Shown: positions 25,157 through 30,045 of the stretch, one piece after another
Layout: each line of letters starts with the position of its first letter
How positions within the stretch are numbered: position 1 is the stretch's first letter
Source: Bacteroidota bacterium
Lineage (GTDB): Bacteria > Bacteroidota > Bacteroidia > Bacteroidales > Marinifilaceae
Assembly (NCBI GenBank): GCA_023400335.1
Contig: JAEXFF010000384.1
Location: 1 to 30,045, forward strand
Reading direction: 5' to 3'
Length of the DNA: 30,045 nucleotides
Translations under genes and position numbers: made by a program
The notes under the pieces: generated by a model
Told to the model about the DNA's origin: nothing
Seen by the model: only the letters and a program-made list of their open reading frames with translations
Database searches by the model: none

Positions 25157-25930
25157 TTATTCTTCACTGTTTTTCCGCAATAATTCCTTAGCCAGATTCA
25201 GATAATTTACCGTTCCCCTGCATTCCGCATCATACAGGATAACAGGTTGTCCGTAACTGGGAGCTTCCGCCAATTTCGTATTCCGCTGAATAATGGTTTC
25301 AAAAACCATATCTTCAAAATGCTTCTTTACTTCAGCAGCTACCTGATTCGACAACCTCAAACGGGCATCATACATTGTCAAAACAAATCCTTCGATTTCT
25401 AATTCCGTATTCAAGCGTTTTTGAATAATCTTAATCGTATTGAGCAATTTTCCCAATCCTTCCAAAGCCAGATATTCGCACTGAACCGGAATAATAACCG
25501 AATTAGCAGCAGTAAGAGAATTAACTGTAATCAATCCCAGAGAAGGCGAACAATCAATAATGATATAATCGTAATTATCCCGTATAGAATTCAATATGCT
25601 GGATAAAACTTTTTCCCGGTTTTCAAAATTAAGCATTTCCAATTCTGCACCGACCAGATCAATATTCGAAGGCAATAAAAATAACCCTTCAATCTCCGTA
25701 TTTAAAATAGCCTTCTCCGGCTCCAATCCGTCGACAATACATTCATATATAGTCGCATTCTCCAGCTCCTTTAATTCATATCCCAAACCGGAAGTAGCAT
25801 TTCCCTGAGGATCAGCATCTACCAATAAAACTTTCTTCTCCAGTACCGCCAAGCTAGCAGCCAAATTAACTGAAGTTGTCGTTTTCCCCACACCACCCTT
25901 CTGATTGGCAACAGCAATAATTTTAGACAT
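25157..25930 (-). CDS. parA: Chromosome-partitioning ATPase ParA (Soj)
   Basis: A 257-residue Walker-type ATPase that binds the nucleoid and moves ParB-parS complexes. It shows the deviant Walker A motif KGGVGKTTT (11-19), the switch segment VDADPQGNATSGLG (about 38-51) and IIIDCSPSLG in Walker B. The length is typical of chromosomal ParA/Soj, without the N-terminal extension of plasmid types. It is the first gene of the parA-parB-DUF5683-mltD run, 89 nt before parB. Its promoter must lie in the 25931-26201 divergent gap, where I see only near-matches to the -7 box. Confidence 0.97.
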   Translation of the reverse strand: MSKIIAVANQKGGVGKTTTSVNLAASLAVLEKKVLLVDADPQGNATSGLGYELKELENATIYECIVDGLEPEKAILNTEIEGLFLLPSNIDLVGAELEMLNFENREKVLSSILNSIRDNYDYIIIDCSPSLGLITVNSLTAANSVIIPVQCEYLALEGLGKLLNTIKIIQKRLNTELEIEGFVLTMYDARLRLSNQVAAEVKKHFEDMVFETIIQRNTKLAEAPSYGQPVILYDAECRGTVNYLNLAKELLRKNSEE

Positions 25931-26201
25931 AAATACCCATTTTAATTATGTGGTAAAAATACATATAAAAAATAAACCTTCCCTTTTTTCAGGTCATTTT
26001 TTAATAACAATAAAATGTTTTTTACTAACAATCATTTAAAGGCCATATTTCCTTTCTGCTACACTTGAATTTTAACCCGAATGACCTGAATTGTCTGCAA
26101 ATTTAAAATTGTTTATTATTTTTATTCTTTAAAAAAGAAAAAAAGAAAAAGAAAAAAGCTTATTTTGGAAATTTATCTTACAAAACCAGTAGAAATTTTT
26201 T

Positions 26202-26963
26202 ATGAACTCAACCGATATTATTCATGATTTAGAACTTGCAGGTAATCCGGAAAAAGCCCGTCATCTCTCCCGTTTTTTCAAAACCGGTAAAGGAGAATAC
26301 GGAGAAGGGGATCTTTTTCTGGGTGTCACCGTACCGGAACAGAGAAATATTGCCCGGAAATATCACCAGGCCAGCCCTGAAATCCTGAAAGAGCTGATCA
26401 CTTCGCCCTGGCACGAATGCCGTCTGACGGCCTTATTCATTCTGGTCTACCAATTTGAACACCGGAAAACAAAAGAAGAACAGAAAAGATGTATTGACTT
26501 TTATATTTCCCATACCGACTATATCAACAATTGGGATCTGGTGGACCTTTCCTGCTATAAAATTCTGGGAAAATGGCTGGCAGACAAAGACCGTTCTCTT
26601 TTGTATGACTGGGCCCGTTGCGGGCATCTTTGGAAGCAGCGAATTGCCATGGTCAGCTGTATGCATTTTATCCGGCAGGGTGACTTCTGCGACGGACTGT
26701 CGATAGCGGACATCTTGTTGCAACATCCCCACGATCTGATTCAAAAAGCAGTAGGCTGGCTGCTCCGGGAAATCGGGAAAAAAGATAAACAAACACTTAC
26801 CGCTTTTTTGGCAAATCGGTATCCTTCTATGCCCCGGACCGCACTCCGTTATGCTATCGAACATTTTCCCGGAGAGGAAAGAAAAAATTACCTGAGCCGG
26901 ACATCTGTAAAATCAAAGGAATCCTTACATAAAAAGTGTAAAAGAGGGAATAGCAAGGAATAA
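26202..26963 (+). CDS. DNA alkylation repair protein (AlkD-like)
   Basis: A 253-residue all-helical HEAT-like-repeat protein of the AlkC/AlkD glycosylase family, which removes alkylated bases such as 3-methyl- and 7-methylpurines without base flipping. The motif NNWDLVDLSCYKILGKWL (109-126, with Trp111, Asp112 and Asp115) corresponds to the family's conserved active-site helix. HLWKQRIAMVS (142-152) and QKAVGWLLREIGK (181-193) line the DNA groove. The last 25 residues are a basic Lys/Arg/Ser tail that may add DNA affinity. The upstream gap has a purine run (about 26132-26158) and no clear promoter box. Confidence 0.92.
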   Translation: MNSTDIIHDLELAGNPEKARHLSRFFKTGKGEYGEGDLFLGVTVPEQRNIARKYHQASPEILKELITSPWHECRLTALFILVYQFEHRKTKEEQKRCIDFYISHTDYINNWDLVDLSCYKILGKWLADKDRSLLYDWARCGHLWKQRIAMVSCMHFIRQGDFCDGLSIADILLQHPHDLIQKAVGWLLREIGKKDKQTLTAFLANRYPSMPRTALRYAIEHFPGEERKNYLSRTSVKSKESLHKKCKRGNSKE

Positions 26964-27008
26964 CCTTTCTTCTGATTACAAATGTCCTGCCCGTAAATTT
27001 CGGGGGAA

Positions 27009-27040
27009 TTGGGAACAAACCTATAAATTTAATACCTTTG
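27009..27040 (+). promoter_or_regulatory. Bacteroidota promoter of the ABC-F gene
   Basis: TTG (27009-27011), 21-bp spacer, TACCTTTG (27033-27040) fits the Bacteroidota -33/-7 consensus. It predicts a start near 27047 and a leader of about 18 nt before the ATG at 27065. Confidence 0.7.
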
Positions 27041-27064
27041 CCTTATATTTTGTAATTCAAATTT

Positions 27065-28942
27065 ATGGTCAGTTATTTACAAGTAGAAAATCTCAGTAAA
27101 CGTTTCGGCGAACAATTATTATTTGAAAACATCTCGTTTGGCATAGGTAAAAACCAAAAGGTAGCCTTGATTGCTAAAAACGGAATGGGTAAATCCACTC
27201 TTTTACAAATTATCGCCGGAAAAGACACTCCGGAATCGGGAAGCGTCATTTTCCGTAACGATATCACGATCGGCTATCTCGAACAGGACCCTGTCCTCAA
27301 AGATGAAAATACAGTATTTGAAGAAGTTTTCCGTTCAGATTCCCCCCTGTTATATCTGATCAAAGCTTATGAAAATGCCGTAAGCCGGAATGATATCCGC
27401 CAACTGGAAGAATTACTTCCTCAAATGGATACTCAAAATGCCTGGGATTACGATAATACAGTCAAGCAGATTCTGTCTGAACTCAAAATCGATACCTACG
27501 AAAAAAAGATTGCCCATTTGTCCGGGGGACAACGTAAGAGAATCGGCCTGGCAAAAGTTCTGATCAGTAACCCGGATTTTCTGATCCTGGACGAGCCGAC
27601 GAATCATCTCGACATTGAAATGACAGAGTGGCTGGAAGAATATCTGGAAAAATCGAATACAACTTTACTAATGGTCACTCACGATCGTTATTTTCTGGAC
27701 CGGGTGTGTTCCCATATTATCGAAATCGACGACTTCGGTCTGTTTACCTACGATGGAAATTATTCTTACTACCTGGAAAAACGAGCCCAGCGGATTGAAG
27801 CCCGCAATGCAAGTATAGATAAAGCCAAAAACCTGCTTCGGACAGAACAGGAATGGATGCGCCGGATGCCGCAAGCCCGCAGTCATAAAGCCCGCTACCG
27901 TATCGATAATTTCTATAAGATCAAAGAAATTGCTTCACAAAAAAACGACGAAAAAAAATTAGAACTGGACATCAAAGGACAGCGCCTGGGAAATAAAATC
28001 CTGGAACTGGGACATATCAGTAAACGCTTTGATAATCACCTGTTAATTCAGGATTTTTCCTACAAATTTGTGAGGGGAGAAAAAATCGGAATTGTCGGAA
28101 AAAACGGAGTTGGTAAATCGACCTTTCTCAATATTATCACCCGGAATTTAGCACCTGACAGCGGAACTATTGAGATCGGAGAAACCGTAGCATACGGTTA
28201 CTATACACAATCCGGTATCCAATTCCGGGAAACAGACCGGGTAATCGATATTGTAAAAAATATAGCAGAACGTATTGATTTGGGAAACGGACGTATTCTT
28301 TCCGCTTCCCAATTCCTGGAATATTTTCTGTTTACCGATAAACAACAATATTCCCTGGTGGAAAAATTAAGCGGAGGAGAACGCAGACGGCTTTATCTCC
28401 TTACCGTCCTAATGCGTAATCCGAATTTTTTAATTCTGGATGAACCTACAAATGACCTGGATATTGTCACTTTAAACGTATTGGAAGAATACCTGAAAAG
28501 CTTTAAAGGTTGCCTGCTGATTGTGTCTCACGACCGTTTTTTTATGGATAAAGTTTCCGACCGGATCTTTGCTTTCGAAGGCAATGGCGTGATTAAAGAC
28601 TTTCCCGGAAATTATACCCAATATAAAAATAAAAAGGAAGAGGAAGAAGAACAACGACAGAAAGAACAAAAAAAACAAATAGCCCAGCAAGTTACAGCAC
28701 GTCCTCCGGCAAAATCAAACGAAACGCAAAAACGGAAACTCAGTTTTAAAGAAAAACAGGAAATGCTCCAACTGGAACAGGAAATGGAAGAGCTGAATAC
28801 CGAAAAAACCCGTATTGAAGCAGCTCTCAGTTCCGGTACCCTATTCAATGAACAATTAGTACAACAATCCGAACGTATAGCAGTAATTATTCAATTATTG
28901 GATGAAAAAGAAATGCGATGGCTCGAATTAAGCGAGATCTGA
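27065..28942 (+). CDS. uup: ABC-F family ATPase, Uup type
   Basis: A 625-residue soluble protein with two ABC ATPase domains and no membrane helices. Domain 1 has AKNGMGKST (37-45, Ala in place of the first Walker A Gly), LSGGQ (152-156) and FLILDEPTNHLD (172-183). Domain 2 has GKNGVGKST (345-353), LSGGE (435-439) and FLILDEPTNDLD (455-466). Between them is the basic, helical ABC-F linker (about 240-300, RRMPQARSHKARYR), which reaches into the ribosome. A charged Glu/Lys/Gln stretch (523-540) and a C-terminal coiled coil (560-620) match the Uup-type DNA/RNA-binding tail. Roles in ribosome rescue or DNA repair are known for relatives. An antibiotic-resistance role is possible but not indicated. 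Confidence 0.92.
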   Translation: MVSYLQVENLSKRFGEQLLFENISFGIGKNQKVALIAKNGMGKSTLLQIIAGKDTPESGSVIFRNDITIGYLEQDPVLKDENTVFEEVFRSDSPLLYLIKAYENAVSRNDIRQLEELLPQMDTQNAWDYDNTVKQILSELKIDTYEKKIAHLSGGQRKRIGLAKVLISNPDFLILDEPTNHLDIEMTEWLEEYLEKSNTTLLMVTHDRYFLDRVCSHIIEIDDFGLFTYDGNYSYYLEKRAQRIEARNASIDKAKNLLRTEQEWMRRMPQARSHKARYRIDNFYKIKEIASQKNDEKKLELDIKGQRLGNKILELGHISKRFDNHLLIQDFSYKFVRGEKIGIVGKNGVGKSTFLNIITRNLAPDSGTIEIGETVAYGYYTQSGIQFRETDRVIDIVKNIAERIDLGNGRILSASQFLEYFLFTDKQQYSLVEKLSGGERRRLYLLTVLMRNPNFLILDEPTNDLDIVTLNVLEEYLKSFKGCLLIVSHDRFFMDKVSDRIFAFEGNGVIKDFPGNYTQYKNKKEEEEEQRQKEQKKQIAQQVTARPPAKSNETQKRKLSFKEKQEMLQLEQEMEELNTEKTRIEAALSSGTLFNEQLVQQSERIAVIIQLLDEKEMRWLELSEI

Positions 28943-28986
28943 AATATATACCGTTTAATTTATACTTCTGAACTGATAAAAATAAG

Positions 28987-30045
28987 ATGCAACAAATTAT
29001 TCAAGATTTTTTTGAGACCTACCATATTCCGCAAAGTGCAGGATTCATAATTGCTGTCAGCGGTGGTGCAGATTCCATTACCCTTTTGCATCTGTTTAAA
29101 TACCTCAATCTGAATATTATTGCCCTGCATTGTAATTTTGGCCTCAGGGGTAAAGAATCCAATATGGATGAGCAATTCGTAAAACGGTTTTGTGATCTCT
29201 ATGGCATTCCCCTCAGCGTCAGGAAATTCCAAACGACACTTTATGCCGAAGAAAAAGGCATCAGTATCGAAATGGCCGCCCGGGAATTGCGTTATGAATG
29301 GTTTCGGGAAATGAAAAATAAAAAAAAGATGGATTATATCGTAACGGCTCATCATGCCGACGATCTGGCTGAAACGATTTTTATTAATCTCTGCCGGGGC
29401 ACCGGCCTGAAAGGACTTACCGGCATCAAACCCGTCAACGGCGATCTTTTACGTCCTCTTTTAAGCTGTTCCCGTACTGAAATACTGACTTACATCGAAC
29501 AACAACAGCTAGGATTCCGTACAGATTCTACCAACAGCTCCCTGAAATTTGTCCGGAATAAAATCAGACATAAAATTATTCCCGTATGTAAAGAAATTAA
29601 CCCCGCTTTCCTGAACGTTATCAGAGAGAATTGCGAAACCCTGAAGGAAACAGAAAAAATTTATACATACGGTATCGAAAAACTGAAAAAGGAAGTATGC
29701 GAATACAAAAACGGAGAAACATTGATCCATATTCAAAAAACGTTGGAAACTCCGGCCCCCTATACTTTGCTGTATGAAATTTTAAAACCGGCCGGATTCA
29801 ACAAAACCCAGATCCGGGATATTCTGAACAGCAGTCGTTCAACCCCCGGGAAAAAATTTATGTCCGGAATATTCACGCTTACGAAAGAAAGGAATTACTG
29901 GAGACTTTCCGGCTCCGGCCCGGTCCCTTTTACTTCTTTTGAAATAGAACAGGAAGGAGACTATGAAATCAATGGAATTCTCTACCGCTTTGAGCTTATT
30001 GCTTCTTCAGCCGGTTTTCAGATTCCTGCTGATCCTGCTATCGCT
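28987..30045 (+). CDS. tilS: tRNA(Ile)-lysidine synthase (partial, 3' end off window)
   Basis: It modifies C34 of tRNA-Ile(CAU) to lysidine so that it reads AUA, using ATP and lysine; an essential cytoplasmic enzyme. The first 353 codons are visible and the frame remains open at the right edge. The PP-loop motif is IAVSGGADS (22-30). Further segments typical of TilS follow: HCNFGLRGKES, AARELRYEWF, TAHHADDLAETIFINLCRGTGLKGLTG, and RPLL, then DSTN with FVRNKIRHKIIP in the tRNA-binding region. It begins 44 nt after the ABC-F gene and could share its promoter. Confidence 0.95.
   Translation, partial: MQQIIQDFFETYHIPQSAGFIIAVSGGADSITLLHLFKYLNLNIIALHCNFGLRGKESNMDEQFVKRFCDLYGIPLSVRKFQTTLYAEEKGISIEMAARELRYEWFREMKNKKKMDYIVTAHHADDLAETIFINLCRGTGLKGLTGIKPVNGDLLRPLLSCSRTEILTYIEQQQLGFRTDSTNSSLKFVRNKIRHKIIPVCKEINPAFLNVIRENCETLKETEKIYTYGIEKLKKEVCEYKNGETLIHIQKTLETPAPYTLLYEILKPAGFNKTQIRDILNSSRSTPGKKFMSGIFTLTKERNYWRLSGSGPVPFTSFEIEQEGDYEINGILYRFELIASSAGFQIPADPAIA

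Noticed and set aside
23502..26201. parS sites near parAB
   Set aside because: I looked for the 16-bp TGTTNCACGTGNAACA-type palindrome and found none in the window.

Overview
The window comes from a Bacteroidota chromosome, most likely order Bacteroidales. Three well-formed promoters of the Bacteroidota type (TTG about 20 bp before TAnnTTTG) support this. So do the lack of strong Shine-Dalgarno sites, the double-glycine leader plus radical SAM RiPP pair of the type common in Bacteroidales, and the parA-parB-DUF5683-mltD cluster usual in this phylum. A family such as Odoribacteraceae is possible but cannot be shown from the sequence. Positions 1 to about 2200 are strikingly AT-rich, while the rest looks like moderate-GC core genome.

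Left edge, minus strand: a RiPP locus. An 88-residue precursor has a GG leader and a core with five cysteines spaced every third residue plus a sixth. It is followed by a strong intercistronic hairpin and a radical SAM/SPASM maturase cut off by the window edge. About 0.7 kb of AT-rich DNA without a gene lies upstream. This is the most novel-looking part of the window.

2227-5272, plus strand: two peptidases, an M24B aminopeptidase P and an exported C69-family N-terminal-nucleophile dipeptidase. They are followed by a 193-bp segment bounded by 15-bp inverted repeats. 5632-12290, plus strand: two tandem membrane sensor histidine kinases with extracytoplasmic binding-protein-like sensor regions (the first carries a receiver, the second does not) and an AlbA_2/winged-helix protein. 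12539-14159: a small Dabb protein and a lipoprotein aldose 1-epimerase, followed by a long rod-like hairpin ending in a T-tract.

14573-21494: central carbon metabolism. gnd-zwf-pgl (oxidative pentose phosphate pathway, an ATGA overlap joining zwf and pgl) runs on the plus strand. Fructose-1,6-bisphosphatase and a PoxB-type pyruvate:quinone oxidoreductase run on the minus strand. Together they route glucose-6-phosphate to NADPH and pentoses, return carbon by gluconeogenesis, and oxidise pyruvate to acetate.

21571-21735: a tRNA-Glu(CTC) with promoter and terminator. 21937-25930, minus strand: parA-parB-DUF5683-mltD, joining chromosome segregation with cell-wall remodelling. 26202-30045, plus strand: an AlkD-like DNA alkylation repair protein, an ABC-F ATPase of the Uup type, and tilS, cut off by the right edge.
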